DNA of 61,854 nt from Desulfosporosinus sp. BRH_c37 (GCA_001516045.1 LOEW01000064.1:1-61854); one strand, 5' to 3'. Positions 26,974 to 36,884 are shown, numbered from the stretch's first letter. A program made the numbers and translations. The notes: generated by a model not told the origin, from the sequence alone.

Positions 26974-26998
26974 ATCTCCTTTACTGGAGGTTTTTTCT
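26974..26998 (+). terminator. Terminator-like hairpin after ald
   Basis: ATCTCC (26974-26979) pairs with GGAGGT (26986-26991, one G-T pair) around a six-base loop and is followed by a six-T run. Confidence 0.55.
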
Positions 26999-27097
26999 CT
27001 TTATCATTAAAACTCATTTTCACCACTTATTATATAACTTTAGAATTCATGAATTACAATAGTTTTACATTTTGCGAGTAGAGAAGGAGATTGTATC

Positions 27098-27442
27098 GTG
27101 TTAGAACAATTGAAAATTGACCAAGAATTTACGCAAGCTCAGATTGATCAAATGGCAGATAGTTTTGTAAGATATATTCTTGAAATTGCAGAATGGGGCG
27201 AAAAAATTGATGAACATCATATGGATGCAATCTTGGAGATTGTACTTATTAAATACGGAACTAATATTGAATTGTCAGATGATTTAATGGAAATTATTGC
27301 GAAATTAAAAGACCTTAACTTGAATTCAGTCCTAAAACAATTTCCGGAAAATGAAGTACAGAGAGCATTCGAACATATTAAATTAGCATTGAGTGAAGTT
27401 GAGGAACATCTTCAAAGAAATATGGAGGAAATGGAAGAGTAG
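27098..27442 (+). CDS. Small acidic helical protein of unknown function
   Basis: A protein of 114 residues, starting at GTG 27098 behind AAGGAG. It is strongly acidic and predicted mostly helical (LEQLKIDQEFTQAQIDQMAD ... EVEEHLQRNMEEMEE), without cysteine clusters, signal peptide or membrane segment. I do not recognise a family. It lies alone between two terminator-like hairpins, so it is probably its own transcript. Confidence 0.65.
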   Translation: MLEQLKIDQEFTQAQIDQMADSFVRYILEIAEWGEKIDEHHMDAILEIVLIKYGTNIELSDDLMEIIAKLKDLNLNSVLKQFPENEVQRAFEHIKLALSEVEEHLQRNMEEMEE

Positions 27443-27508
27443 GACTGTTTGTTTTTCCAACAACAGATTAATAGATGAAACTTTGGTTGAATTGAGTGTT
27501 TTGAATGT

Positions 27509-27536
27509 ACTCCTCATTTATTTGAGGGGTCTTTTA
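27509..27536 (+). terminator. Terminator hairpin
   Basis: ACTCCTCA (27509-27516) pairs with TGAGGGGT (27523-27530; one wobble) and is followed by CTTTT. Confidence 0.6.
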
Positions 27537-27633
27537 TTTATGTTTAAAAAGCAATATGAAGAGAATTGAGCTCTTTTCTAGGATAAGGACAATCTGGTAA
27601 TGCATAGGTTTTAGGGATAGGGGGGAGTGTGCA

Positions 27634-27861
27634 TTGCCAACTAAACGATGGAGTCATTTTTTTATGTATCTTGTGAGGGTGTTTATCCTCCTTACTTTAC
27701 TTGCCGTACTCTTGCCAAAGTTAGCTGCGGCTTGTAACATTTGGATGTCTTCTCGCTTGCATAATGAGCAAAGACCAATCGGAAACCCACTGCGTGTTGA
27801 AGCACCAGGGTGGAGCAAGTTTGTCATTCAGTTGTTCCCGGCTACTCAGAAAGAACGATAA
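27634..27861 (+). CDS. Small membrane protein upstream of xerD (DUF4227/YqzK-like position)
   Basis: A 75-residue protein from TTG 27634 behind GGGGGGAG. There is one transmembrane helix (FMYLVRVFILLTLLAVLLPKLAAA) and a short polar tail. Bacillus has a similar-sized one-helix protein, YqzK (DUF4227), immediately upstream of xerD. Position and build agree, but sequence identity cannot be tested here. Confidence 0.5.
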   Translation: MPTKRWSHFFMYLVRVFILLTLLAVLLPKLAAACNIWMSSRLHNEQRPIGNPLRVEAPGWSKFVIQLFPATQKER

Positions 27862-27938
27862 TTTTTCATAGAGGAAAACAGTTGAAAAGGAAAATCCCCT
27901 TCTAATGTAGAATGTTCTAGGAAAGGGGGGGAGATTAA

Positions 27939-28832
27939 GTGACCTCCAAGGAACAACTTTTGAAACAGTATATGATCTACCTTCATGTTGAACGGGGGCT
28001 TTCAGAGAATACACGTCAGGCTTATGAGCGTGATCTACGCCAATTAATGATCTTCCTTACACAGCGGGGGACAGATTTTACCGGATGTGAGGCCAATGAT
28101 CTATTTTTGTTTCTTCTTAAATGGAAAGACGTGGGGAAATCACCTCGAAGTATTGCTCGTTGCAATGCAACTCTACGAGGATTTTTTGCGTTCTTGTTGG
28201 ATGAAGGGAAAAGAAACGATAACCCAAGCACATATTTAGTTACCCCTAAATTAAATCAACTACTTCCGAAGGTGTTGTCGGAAGCGACAATGGATAAACT
28301 GTTAGTAGTAGGGGAGGAATCCGATCTCGCCCTACGAGATTTAGCGATGCTGGAGGTCCTTTATAGTAGCGGTCTTCGTGTTTCTGAATTGATCGGGCTA
28401 CGTTTATCAGATGTATCGTTGGATGTCGGATATATTCGCTGCCTTGGCAAAGGAAATAAGGAACGGATTATCCCCTTAGGTGACCCAGCTGTTAGGGCAG
28501 TGGAGGTTTACCTAAATTCGTTGCGAAAGCGTTTGTGCCGTAAGCGCGAAAGCGATATTCTATTTTTGAATGTTCATGGTCGGCCGCTTACCCGTCAGGG
28601 GATGGTGTACATATTGAAAAAATGGGGAAAGAATCATAATCTTGATCGGACAATTTTCCCCCACATGATACGTCATAGTTTTGCAACACATCTCTTAGAT
28701 CATGGGGCAGACCTACGTTCAGTGCAAGAAATGCTGGGACATGCGGATATCTCGACAACCCAAATTTATACGCATCTGACACGCAAGCGCTTACTAGATG
28801 TCTTTAGGAAGTCGCATCCACGCGCGGATTGA
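27939..28832 (+). CDS. xerD: Site-specific tyrosine recombinase XerD
   Basis: A 297-residue recombinase that resolves chromosome dimers at dif. The N-terminal SAM-like domain (YLHVERGLSENTRQAYERDL) precedes a catalytic domain with all active residues: Arg in SSGLRVSELIGL, Lys in CLGKGNKERIIPL, HxxR in HMIRHSFATHL, His in MLGHADIST, and Tyr in TQIYTHLT. GTG 27939 follows AAAGGGGGGGAG. The spoIIM-xerD-deoB-punA order identifies XerD rather than a phage integrase. Confidence 0.93.
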   Translation: MTSKEQLLKQYMIYLHVERGLSENTRQAYERDLRQLMIFLTQRGTDFTGCEANDLFLFLLKWKDVGKSPRSIARCNATLRGFFAFLLDEGKRNDNPSTYLVTPKLNQLLPKVLSEATMDKLLVVGEESDLALRDLAMLEVLYSSGLRVSELIGLRLSDVSLDVGYIRCLGKGNKERIIPLGDPAVRAVEVYLNSLRKRLCRKRESDILFLNVHGRPLTRQGMVYILKKWGKNHNLDRTIFPHMIRHSFATHLLDHGADLRSVQEMLGHADISTTQIYTHLTRKRLLDVFRKSHPRAD

Positions 28833-28879
28833 GGCATATTTTCTTGAATGTGCCTATCGATGAGGAGTGAAAGGGAAAC

Positions 28880-30067
28880 ATGCCACGAAGAGTTATTGTG
28901 ATTGTATTAGATAGTGTTGGAATCGGAGAAATGCCTGATGCAGAGGATTACGGAGACTTGGGGAGTAATACCTTGGGTAATATCGCCAGTCTTAGGGGGG
29001 GCCTTCATCTTCCCCATCTCGAGAAACTCGGTCTAGGGAATATTGAATCAATCACAGGAGTTCCCAAAAACCGCACCCCTGAAGGTAATTTTGGGAAAAT
29101 GGCAGAACGGTCTGTCGGTAAGGATACAACGACTGGACATTGGGAGATGGCCGGGGTTATTTTGGAGAGAGCACTTCCTACCTTCCCAAATGGCTTTCCT
29201 CAAGAGTTTATTGAACGCTATGAGTTTGCAATTGGGCGAAGGGTATTAGGCAATGAAGTCGCCTCGGGTACCGAAATTATCCAGCGTCTCGGAGAAGAAC
29301 ATGTGCGGACAGGGAAGCCCATTGTCTATACTTCAGCTGATTCTGTATTCCAAGTAGCAGCTCATGAAGGAATTATTCCGCTTCCGGAACTAATGCGCAT
29401 ATGTCAGATTGCCCGGGAAATGCTGATAGATGAGATGCAAGTCGGACGAGTCATTGCCCGACCATTTCTTGGCGAAATCGGACAATTTTATCGAACCTCA
29501 AATCGACATGATTTTGCTATTGAGCCCCCCCATAAAATTTTGATGGAATATGTGCAGGAACAAGGGCTTGCAGTCTGCGCCGTGGGGAAAATCCGTGATA
29601 TTTATACAGGGAGAGGGATAACCGACTATGAGACCACAAAGGGGAACAGGGAGGGTGTTAATAAGACCTTAGATTACATGACCAAGGTAGACGCAGGTCT
29701 AATCATGACTAACCTTGTTGATTTCGATATGTTGTATGGTCACCGCAATGATGGAGAAGGCTATGCACATGCTTTAGAAGCCTTTGATGAACGCCTACCA
29801 GAGATCTATGCTGCCCTGCTGCCAGAGGATATGCTTATCATTACGGCCGATCATGGCTGTGATCCCACCAGGCCAGGAACTGATCATTCCCGAGAATATG
29901 TCCCTTTACTTGTTTACGGATCAAGGTTGCAAAAGGGGGTTAGCCTGGGTACGAGGTCCACTTTTGCAGATTTAGGGGCAACAGTGGTCGAATACTTAGA
30001 GACCGAACCGATTTTAAACGGGAAGAGTTTTTATTCAGAAATTCAAGGAGGCAGAATCAATGATTAA
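28880..30067 (+). CDS. deoB: Phosphopentomutase
   Basis: A 395-residue alkaline-phosphatase-superfamily mutase interconverting ribose-1- and ribose-5-phosphate (and the deoxy forms). Mn-binding and catalytic motifs are [33 protein letters not shown] (catalytic Thr), and [24 protein letters not shown]. Full length. It overlaps punA by eight bases. Part of the deoB-punA-pdp salvage operon. Confidence 0.97.
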   Translation: MPRRVIVIVLDSVGIGEMPDAEDYGDLGSNTLGNIASLRGGLHLPHLEKLGLGNIESITGVPKNRTPEGNFGKMAERSVGKDTTTGHWEMAGVILERALPTFPNGFPQEFIERYEFAIGRRVLGNEVASGTEIIQRLGEEHVRTGKPIVYTSADSVFQVAAHEGIIPLPELMRICQIAREMLIDEMQVGRVIARPFLGEIGQFYRTSNRHDFAIEPPHKILMEYVQEQGLAVCAVGKIRDIYTGRGITDYETTKGNREGVNKTLDYMTKVDAGLIMTNLVDFDMLYGHRNDGEGYAHALEAFDERLPEIYAALLPEDMLIITADHGCDPTRPGTDHSREYVPLLVYGSRLQKGVSLGTRSTFADLGATVVEYLETEPILNGKSFYSEIQGGRIND

Positions 30068-30890
30068 GGAAAAAGATTTTAGTGCTAAACTGGCGGAAGC
30101 GCGAGACTACATAAAGGAATGTGTTAGGATGTCGCCAGACCTTGGTGTAATCTTGGGGTCAGGGTTAGGGGCTTTTGCCGAGCTTGTTCTGGAAAAACAG
30201 GCGATACCCTATAAAGATATTCCGCATTTCCCTACTTCGACTGTTGAGGGGCATGCCGGACAATTGGTTTTCGGAAAAGTAGATGGTCGTCAGGTAGTGG
30301 TCATGCAAGGACGCTTTCACTTTTACGAAGGGTACAATATGCACGATGTAACCTTCCCGATTCGGGTAATGCAAGGCTTAGGAGTGACTGGTCTCGTTGT
30401 CACTAATGCCGCCGGTGGGATAAATCCTGACTTCCAACCGGGGGACCTGATTCTGATCAAGGACCATATCAATATGATGGGTGACAATCCGTTACGGGGG
30501 GCGAATTTGTCGAGTTTAGGACCACGTTTTCCTGACCTCAGCGCAGCGTATAATTTAGAATGGCGTCAAAAGGCGTTAGTTATCATGCAAAACTATGGAT
30601 TACGCCCTCAGGAAGGGGTTTATGCGGCTATGAGTGGTCCAAGCTATGAAACCCCTGCTGAAATTCGTTATTTACGGGCGATTGGTGCTGATATGGTCGG
30701 TATGAGTACCGTACCGGAAGTTATTGTGGCTAATCATGGAGGAATGCAGGTTTTGGGTATCTCTTGTGTGACTAATATGGCTGCAGGGATCTTGGCGCAA
30801 AAACTTAGTCATGTGGAAGTCATGGAGACAGCGGGACGAATTGAAAAGCAATTTGTTAGTTTTGTCCAAGAGCTAGTACGGGTTCTTTGA
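30060..30890 (+). CDS. punA: Purine nucleoside phosphorylase
   Basis: A 276-residue trimeric-type (PNP I) enzyme that splits purine (deoxy)nucleosides with phosphate. Seen are [44 protein letters not shown] and the specificity region [20 protein letters not shown] 30060 overlaps the end of deoB. The released ribose-1-phosphate feeds DeoB. Confidence 0.96.
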   Translation: MIKEKDFSAKLAEARDYIKECVRMSPDLGVILGSGLGAFAELVLEKQAIPYKDIPHFPTSTVEGHAGQLVFGKVDGRQVVVMQGRFHFYEGYNMHDVTFPIRVMQGLGVTGLVVTNAAGGINPDFQPGDLILIKDHINMMGDNPLRGANLSSLGPRFPDLSAAYNLEWRQKALVIMQNYGLRPQEGVYAAMSGPSYETPAEIRYLRAIGADMVGMSTVPEVIVANHGGMQVLGISCVTNMAAGILAQKLSHVEVMETAGRIEKQFVSFVQELVRVL

Positions 30891-30925
30891 GAGAATCTCG
30901 ATTTTAAGAAGACTTTAATTGCGCC

Positions 30926-31038
30926 AAGCCTTCAGGCGTTGAACCATAACTCGAAACTGGGCGTTCAGGGTTAGAGCGCTTGCCAAGGATGGCAGGGCCC
31001 CCGAGATTGCTGAGTAACCCTGAGGCAAAAGAAGGCTT
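30926..31038. repeat. Nested palindrome with AAGGAT-loop hairpin
   Basis: Three concentric stems: AAGCCTTC/GAAGGCTT (30926-30933 with 31031-31038), TCAGGGTTA/TAACCCTGA (30965-30973 with 31015-31023), and the hairpin TGCC-AAGGAT-GGCA (30981-30994). It lies between punA and pdp on the plus strand and would be part of the operon mRNA. Confidence 0.7.
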
Positions 31039-31103
31039 AATGCCGTGGCCTTAGAGATTTTCGAAGAGATATACCTATAGCGAAAAGAAAGAGTGATTTC
31101 ATT

Positions 31104-32405
31104 ATGCGTATGATCGATCTGATTGAAAAGAAACGGGATGGAGAACCCCTTTCTAAGGAAGAAATCGGCTTTGTCATTGACGGTTATGTACAGGGAGATA
31201 TTCCGGATTATCAAATGTCAGCCTGGGCTATGGCTGTCTATTTTCGCGGAATGTCGCTCGAAGAAACGGCCGATCTCACGCTGGCAATGGCCCAAAGTGG
31301 GGATCAATTGGATCTATCCGCCCTCGGGGGACGATTTGTGGACAAACACAGTACCGGAGGGGTAGGGGACAAGACTACATTGCTTCTCGGACCGATGGTT
31401 GCGGCGTGTGGCGTGCCGATCGCGAAAATGTCCGGTAGAGGGCTTGGACATACAGGAGGGACAATTGATAAACTCAGTGCGGTGCCAGGTTTTCGGGTGG
31501 AGCTTCCGCAGAAGGAGTTTTTGGCTCAAGTAGAGAAAATCGGTTTGTCCGTCATCGCTCAGACCGGAAACCTTGTTCCTGCCGACAAATTGCTATATGC
31601 TCTTCGTGATGTAACTGCAACTGTAAGTTCCATTCCTTTGATTGCCTCTTCAGTCATGAGCAAGAAAATTGCCGCTGGAGCACAGGGGATCGTCTTAGAT
31701 GTTAAGTATGGATCAGGTGCCTTTATGAAGACCTTAGAGGAAGCACGGATACTGGCCAAGACAATGGTTAATATCGGGAAAACGCTGGGTCGTCAGACGA
31801 TTGCGGTGTTGAGCAATATGAATCAACCGCTTGGGCGCGCCGTGGGAAATAGCTTAGAGGTCCTTGAAGTAGCTGATGCGCTACAGGGTAAAGGCCCAGC
31901 AGATTTAATGGAGGTTAGCCTTGAATTGGGGGCTTGGATGCTTGTGGCTGGGGACGCCGTACCTAATGTTGAGGCAGGCAAAGTTTGTCTGCGTCAAAGT
32001 TTGGAAAGCGGGGCGGCGTGGAACAAATTTTTGTCCTTCTTGACCGAACAGGGGGGGGATGCCCAAGCGGTTGCTGATCGTCGACTAAGTGTCGCACCAT
32101 GGAATCTCCCGATCCTCTCCTCAGAAACTGGGTATATTCAGCCGTTTGATGCTCATAAAATCGGAATCTTGGCTATGACACTCGGGGCGGGACGTGTTAC
32201 CAAAGGAAGCCCGATCGATTTAGGAGCCGGAGTTATTCTCACCCGAAAAGCCGGAGAATGGGTTGAGGCGGGAGAGCCTATCATGCAGATGTATGGAAGT
32301 AATAAAGAAATGTTGGGCGAGGGACTTCATCTCGCTCAAAGCCTTATTACTGTAGGGGAAATTGCCCCCGAATTGCCCCCGTTAATTGAGGAAGTTATCC
32401 AATAA
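31104..32405 (+). CDS. pdp: Pyrimidine-nucleoside phosphorylase
   Basis: A 433-residue class II glycosyltransferase that phosphorolyses uridine and thymidine. VDKHSTGGVGDKTTLLLGP is the phosphate-binding signature, followed by KMSGRGLGHTGGTIDKL. The C-terminal domain (GVILTRKAGEWVEAGEPI) is complete. It lies downstream of punA with the AAGGAT-hairpin region in between; start ATG 31104. With deoB and punA it forms nucleoside salvage. Confidence 0.95.
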   Translation: MRMIDLIEKKRDGEPLSKEEIGFVIDGYVQGDIPDYQMSAWAMAVYFRGMSLEETADLTLAMAQSGDQLDLSALGGRFVDKHSTGGVGDKTTLLLGPMVAACGVPIAKMSGRGLGHTGGTIDKLSAVPGFRVELPQKEFLAQVEKIGLSVIAQTGNLVPADKLLYALRDVTATVSSIPLIASSVMSKKIAAGAQGIVLDVKYGSGAFMKTLEEARILAKTMVNIGKTLGRQTIAVLSNMNQPLGRAVGNSLEVLEVADALQGKGPADLMEVSLELGAWMLVAGDAVPNVEAGKVCLRQSLESGAAWNKFLSFLTEQGGDAQAVADRRLSVAPWNLPILSSETGYIQPFDAHKIGILAMTLGAGRVTKGSPIDLGAGVILTRKAGEWVEAGEPIMQMYGSNKEMLGEGLHLAQSLITVGEIAPELPPLIEEVIQ

Positions 32406-32538
32406 GGACACGATGCGTCGTGGCGTCGTGTTCCTTTGGTAGAACAAATGACACAATTGAACGGTATGGCCAATTATCATAAAATCCTTCTTCGGACGTA
32501 TGCATATATTAGTGCTTCTGGAAAGGGGGATTTTATTG

Positions 32539-33033
32539 ATGGTGAGAGAAAAAAAAGTTTACCCTTTGGCCGGAGGGTTAACGACGATAGACACGTATGC
32601 AGTGTTTGGCGATGTACAAAAATTCCAAAAGCATAAACATGCCTGGAAGGTTTGGCGGGCCTTAAAAGGGTTCGGGTGTGTTGTCTATCCAGTAGCCGAG
32701 GGATTAAATCGTCTGGACGGGAATAAGGTTTATTCGAATTTAGCTCAACTGAAGGATAAAGTGACAGTTGTCGTGCCGTGCCTTCTCCCTGACAAACTCG
32801 AGTCTTTTGTTTCCGATGTTGCATCTGCTGGAGCCAGCAGAATTTGGTTTCAAGAACAGACGTGGACCCAGGAATTTCAACAAGAATGCGACAGCGCTGG
32901 GATTGAGGTGATTCGCGGATGCGTGCTTCGACATAAGGTTTATCCAATCATCGGGGTTCGCTATTTGAATCCCTGTTACTGGCATGGCCTAAGAGATGTT
33001 AAAGTGCCTGCAAAGCGGTTTAGGAGGTATTAG
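32539..33033 (+). CDS. CoA-binding domain (YccU-like) protein
   Basis: A 164-residue protein from ATG 32539, selected because AAGGGGG (32523-32529) lies nine bases upstream. A Rossmann-type CoA-binding fold is suggested by TYAVFGDVQKFQKHKHAWKV, GCVVYPVAEGLNRLDGNKVY and GASRIWFQEQTW, which follow the YccU pattern (VGAS...K, YPVNP, G...YW). The usual glycine-rich VGAS loop is replaced by VFGD, so binding may be altered. Function of the family is unknown. Confidence 0.65.
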   Translation: MVREKKVYPLAGGLTTIDTYAVFGDVQKFQKHKHAWKVWRALKGFGCVVYPVAEGLNRLDGNKVYSNLAQLKDKVTVVVPCLLPDKLESFVSDVASAGASRIWFQEQTWTQEFQQECDSAGIEVIRGCVLRHKVYPIIGVRYLNPCYWHGLRDVKVPAKRFRRY

Positions 33034-33044
33034 GGAGGAAGCGT

Positions 33045-33195
33045 CTTAGCAGCCTACGGCGATAGTGTTCGTTGTGGGTCAGCGCCTTCGCCTATAGTCA
33101 TCCTACGCCGGAAGGTATACTTTAAGGATTAGCGGCTTCGGCGATACACATCCTACGCCGTGAAGTTTTCCTTTTAGTAAGCGGCTACGGCGAAA
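33045..33195. repeat. Degenerate tandem repeat with GGCTACGGCGATA / CATCCTACGCCG units
   Basis: At least three decayed units follow one another: AGCAGCCTACGGCGATA (from 33051), AGCGGCTTCGGCGATA (from 33132) and AGCGGCTACGGCGAAA (from about 33180). The first two are followed by TCATCCTACGCCGG or ACATCCTACGCCGT. Related words occur at 44815, 48945-49040 and 50445-50490. Confidence 0.65.
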
Positions 33196-33215
33196 CCCTA
33201 CACTGAAAGCACAAG

Positions 33216-33546
33216 GCATTCATGCACAGCCATAGTTATACTGACAATCCCAATATCTTGTTCAGTTGCAAATGAGTCACTAAGTATTTTTGAAACTGAG
33301 GATATAGGTTGCCAAGAACAAATTTATCGCAATGTACATGTTAGAGTGTGCAAATACTTATTTCTCTGAGAGTAAAAATATCGGTGAGTATCGACAGACT
33401 GGAATGGTTGGGGCTATTGAGCTGGTTATGGATAAAAGCACAAAACAGAGTTATGAACCGCAAAAACGTATAGGTTATGAAGTGTATAAGAAAGACCTAA
33501 ACAAAGGTATTGTGATTAGACCCTTAGGTAATGTGTTCTCTTTATA
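33216..33546 (+). pseudogene. bioA: C-terminal remnant of adenosylmethionine-8-amino-7-oxononanoate aminotransferase
   Basis: The peptides AFMHSHSYTDNP, then CSVANESLSIFETEDI, then NTYFSESKNIGEYRQTGMVG ... NKGIVIRPLGNVFSL follow the order of the BioA C-terminal third (HSYTGNP, then GMVGAIEL, then RPLGN). They lie in different frames: an extra base after the NP codons (near 33250) and a second shift near 33325. The N-terminal two thirds, including the PLP lysine, are absent, replaced by the tandem palindromes upstream. The frame open from 33332 (71 codons) is only the tail. No other biotin synthesis gene is in the window. Confidence 0.75.
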
Positions 33547-33562
33547 ATCCAAGAAAACAAAA

Positions 33563-33594
33563 GAGCCAGACCGTTCAAAAAAACGATCTGGCTC
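33563..33594. terminator. Terminator-like hairpin after the bioA remnant
   Basis: GAGCCAGA (33563-33570) pairs with TCTGGCTC (33587-33594), with further CGTT/AACG pairing inside. The flanks are A-rich and T-poor. Confidence 0.6.
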
Positions 33595-34094
33595 AATATA
33601 TTTCCACCACTACGACATCATAAGAATAATATCCTACTCTACGTCCCGCAAGCGTTTGAAAAACACTATTTTCTAATAAGTTTCAAGTTAAATATAAACC
33701 AAACCTAAAATGGAATGTATACAATAGGATTAGTGTTCTGTGACGCAGTTACAATTGACTAGACATGATCAGAAATCCCTCGTCATCAACTGTCCCGCTA
33801 CTGCTGAAGCACACCCCACTATTCAATAAACGAAGATGAACACTGAACCATTCCCGAATCTCTTACGTAAAGAATCTACTGCCCGATCCATTGCACGTTG
33901 CTTAACATAATCCTTCTCAAAAAGAGCTAACTGAGGTGTGGACGAAGTTTTAGAGTTAAGTAAATAGTAAATCAAAGCGTTAAATATTAGTTAATAATGA
34001 GGATAGATTTATATCATATGGTTAAAAATAACCTGATTGAAGAAATGACTATTTTGGAATTAAATTCAGCGAAATAACTAAGAAGGTAACTGAA
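33595..34094. other. 500-bp region of decayed sequence before the gerA cluster
   Basis: Apart from the polymerase remnant on the minus strand, no gene or clear repeat is visible. The last ~100 bases before 34095 are AT-rich and probably hold the gerA promoter, which could not be assigned. Confidence 0.4.
33823..33974 (-). pseudogene. C-terminal remnant of a Y-family DNA polymerase (DinB/UmuC-like)
   Basis: Read on the minus strand, this stretch encodes TPQLALFEKDYVKQRAMDRA followed by VDSLRKRFGNGSVF and a stop. QL-LFE followed by a charged helix and a SIRKRFG-type end matches the C-terminal tail of Firmicute Y-family polymerases. No start, palm or fingers domain is present, and upstream the frame has no coding character. 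A short ORF cannot be proven by eye, so this is a moderate call. Confidence 0.45.
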
Positions 34095-35684
34095 TTGCTA
34101 AAAAGCCTTTCAAATAGAATAACCCGAAAAGTTAAAAATCAGGTTAAAGAACAGCCTGTTTGGTCACCGACTCAACAATCTGTTACTAGTAACATTAAAG
34201 ACAACATGGACTATTTACAGCAAGAATTGGCCAATTGTTGTGACTTAGTTTCAAGACCTTTGAAAATAGGTCTTGATAATGCTACGGAAGCTTTCATTAT
34301 CTACCTTGATGACCTAGTAGATTCATCTGCCTTAGAAAAGACTATGCAATTACTGATGCAGGGAAATCAAAGCATTACTAACACTATTGAAAAACCTCTT
34401 CATCAAGTTATTTACGACCAGCTACTTAGTGTTGGTCAAGTTATGCCCTTAGACGATCTTAATACCTTAATTCAAGAAATCCTAACCGGAACCTTAGGTT
34501 TAGTTCTGGATGGTGAAACAGTCTGTTTTTCCTTAGGGATTAAAAGCGGTGTAGTAAACAGACCCCTTGAAGAGCCCCCTTCTGAAGGTGTATTAAGGGG
34601 TCCAAGGGATGGTCTTAGTGAAAATATCCAGATTAATAGGGGACTTATCCGCCGTAGAATAAAATCCCCAAAGCTTAAATTCGAAAAGATGACCATTGGA
34701 ACACTCACCCAAACCCAAGTAAATATAGTTTATATTGAAGGCTTGGCACTTGCCAGCCTGATTCAGGAAATGAAGCAAAGATTGGAACGCATCAAAATTG
34801 ACGGAATTATCGAATCTGGTTACATCGAGGATTTTATTGAAGACACGCCGTATTCCCTCTTTTCCCAAACAATAGTTACCGAAAGGCCTGATCGGGTGGC
34901 AATCTCCTTGTTAAATGGCAGAGTCGTTGTTTTAATTGACACGACGCCCTTTGTGCTTATCGTTCCTGCATCTTTTCCCAGAATGCTCGAGGGTGTTGAT
35001 GATAATTACACTAGATATTCCTTTGCTAATTTTACGCGTCTCTTACGTTTTGTCACACTCAATATTGCCCTGATTTTGCCAGCTTTTTATGTTGCCATAA
35101 GCACCTTCCATCAAGAAATGCTACCGACTAAAATTCTCATCAGCTTAGCCGGTGTCCGGGAAGGCCTACCTTTTCCGGTCTTCGTTGAGACCCTCTTTAT
35201 GGAAATTACCTTTGAAATTATCACAGAGGCTGGAATAAGATTACCCAGAGCAGTGGGTTCTGCGGTCAGTATTGTTGGAGCCTTAGTTATTGGGGACGCG
35301 GCAGTGAGTGCGGGATTTGCCTCCCCTGCCACAGTCATTGTCGTCGCCATGACTGCTATCTCAACTTTAACTATTCCAGAGGTTGGGGCATCTCATGCTA
35401 TACGCTTAATTCGTTTTCCCCTTTTGATCCTAGCTTCGGCATTTGGCTTTCTAGGTATAGTTATAGGTTTATTATTTGTTTTGATTCATCTGTGTTCCTT
35501 ACGCAGCTTTGGAGTTCCCTATCTTGATCCTCTTGCTCCTTTACACTTGACTGATTTTAAAGAAAACATCTTCCGTGCTCCTAGATGGTCTTTGTCCAAA
35601 CGTCCAACTGAAGTTTCAGAAAATAACTCTACACGCCAACCAATCAGGCCAAAGGGCAAACCGCCAAAGGGAAATGAAGAATGA
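34095..35684 (+). CDS. Spore germinant receptor A subunit (GerA/GerKA family)
   Basis: A 529-residue protein of the GerA family. The cytoplasmic N-terminal domain (to about residue 320) contains LRGPRDGLSENIQINRGLIRRRIKSPKL, and VTERPDRVAISLLNGRVVVLIDTTPF follows. The C-terminal half has about five membrane helices with EGLPFPVFVETLFMEITFEIITEAGIRLP and GDAAVSAGFASPATVIVVA. The TTG 34095 start has a weak AAGAAGG site. It is followed at once by C and B subunits. Germinant receptors sense nutrients at the spore inner membrane and are usually made in the forespore. Confidence 0.94.
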   Translation: MLKSLSNRITRKVKNQVKEQPVWSPTQQSVTSNIKDNMDYLQQELANCCDLVSRPLKIGLDNATEAFIIYLDDLVDSSALEKTMQLLMQGNQSITNTIEKPLHQVIYDQLLSVGQVMPLDDLNTLIQEILTGTLGLVLDGETVCFSLGIKSGVVNRPLEEPPSEGVLRGPRDGLSENIQINRGLIRRRIKSPKLKFEKMTIGTLTQTQVNIVYIEGLALASLIQEMKQRLERIKIDGIIESGYIEDFIEDTPYSLFSQTIVTERPDRVAISLLNGRVVVLIDTTPFVLIVPASFPRMLEGVDDNYTRYSFANFTRLLRFVTLNIALILPAFYVAISTFHQEMLPTKILISLAGVREGLPFPVFVETLFMEITFEIITEAGIRLPRAVGSAVSIVGALVIGDAAVSAGFASPATVIVVAMTAISTLTIPEVGASHAIRLIRFPLLILASAFGFLGIVIGLLFVLIHLCSLRSFGVPYLDPLAPLHLTDFKENIFRAPRWSLSKRPTEVSENNSTRQPIRPKGKPPKGNEE

Positions 35685-36865
35685 TGAAAAAAACAATTAC
35701 TTATACCTTCATACTGCTATTACTTTTGACTTTAACCGGTTGCCAGAGCAGACGGGAAACAGAAAACTTGGCTATTACCAATGCTATAGGTGTCGATAAG
35801 CTTAATAGCGGCGGGAAAGTTATATTTAAATTTTATGAAGTTATCTTGCTTCCCCGTAAACTAGGTGTGAGTTCAAAAGGCACTACAACTGCGTCTGAAC
35901 AAACCTATGAAGTCGTTGATTCTCAGGGTCAATCCCTTGAGGAAGCTGTCCGAAATATAACCACCAAAATACCAAGAATTACATTTTTAGCTCATACTCA
36001 AGTCATTATTCTGGGTCAATCGGTTTGTGAGGAAAATCTAAATGAGGTTTTAGATTTCTTGATAAGGGTCACTGACATTCGACTTAGGAGTAAGATTTAT
36101 GTTACAAAAGGGGATGCCTCCGAGGTGCTACAAGCCAAACCCGCAACGGAAAGCGAACTAGGTAAGGAAATATTCGGCCTAGGGACCTATGGTAAAAATC
36201 AATCCGCTGAGGTTAAGGAAATAACTTTAAAAGATTTTGGTGATAAAATACTTACCCCTGGCAGAGAAGCTTGGGCTCCGGTTTTAGAAGTAACTAATAC
36301 AAACAAACTCAAAAATGAAAATAACCTTAAAGTAAACGGTCTCGCACTCTTCAAGGCAGAAAAGTTGTACGGTTGGCTTAATAAAAATGATACCAAAGGT
36401 GTCATGCTGGCAAACGGCGAAGCCAAACAAGGGAGCCAAACTGTAGCTATTGCTGACCACGGTCAAATTGCTTATCTTTTTAATCAATCTAAAGCAAAAA
36501 TTAGTGTCCAAATTAATGAAGAGAAACTGATTACCGCGGATATTATTGTCAAGTTAAGCGGTAATTTAGTGGAAAGCGGGGGATATCCACTCGACAACCA
36601 AGAGGATATTAAGTTAGCGGAAACGACACTAAATCAAACGTTTGAAGAACAAATCCGATCCGCATTCAAGCAATCTCAGGAAAGTGAGTCTGATATCTTA
36701 GGAATCGGACGGCTGGTAGAAAGGAAGGATAAAGCCCTTTGGGATAGGATTAAAGAACAATGGCCCAAAATGTATTCAGAAGTAGAAATTAACGTTAAGG
36801 TGGACAGTAAAATCATAAATACCGGTTTAAGAAATAAAACCTTTAATGGTAAATTCATAAAGTAG
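35681..36865 (+). CDS. Spore germinant receptor lipoprotein (Ger(x)C family)
   Basis: A 394-residue lipoprotein. Its signal peptide ends in the lipobox LTLTGC (Cys about residue 21), followed by ETENLAITNAIGVDK. The Ger(x)C fold is supported by SLEEAVRNITTKIPRITFLAHTQVIILGQ, FLIRVTDIRLRSKIYVTKGDA, GLALFKAEKLYGWLN and the C-terminal KEQWPKMYSEVEINVKVDSKIINTG (split motif). It overlaps the A subunit by four bases. Confidence 0.93.
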   Translation: MMKKTITYTFILLLLLTLTGCQSRRETENLAITNAIGVDKLNSGGKVIFKFYEVILLPRKLGVSSKGTTTASEQTYEVVDSQGQSLEEAVRNITTKIPRITFLAHTQVIILGQSVCEENLNEVLDFLIRVTDIRLRSKIYVTKGDASEVLQAKPATESELGKEIFGLGTYGKNQSAEVKEITLKDFGDKILTPGREAWAPVLEVTNTNKLKNENNLKVNGLALFKAEKLYGWLNKNDTKGVMLANGEAKQGSQTVAIADHGQIAYLFNQSKAKISVQINEEKLITADIIVKLSGNLVESGGYPLDNQEDIKLAETTLNQTFEEQIRSAFKQSQESESDILGIGRLVERKDKALWDRIKEQWPKMYSEVEINVKVDSKIINTGLRNKTFNGKFIK

Positions 36866-36884
36866 GTGTAAAGTAGGTGGAAAA

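Noticed and set aside
30915..31214. Minus-strand 99-codon frame between punA and pdp
   Set aside because: It overlaps the nested palindrome and the 5' end of pdp, with no coding features of its own.
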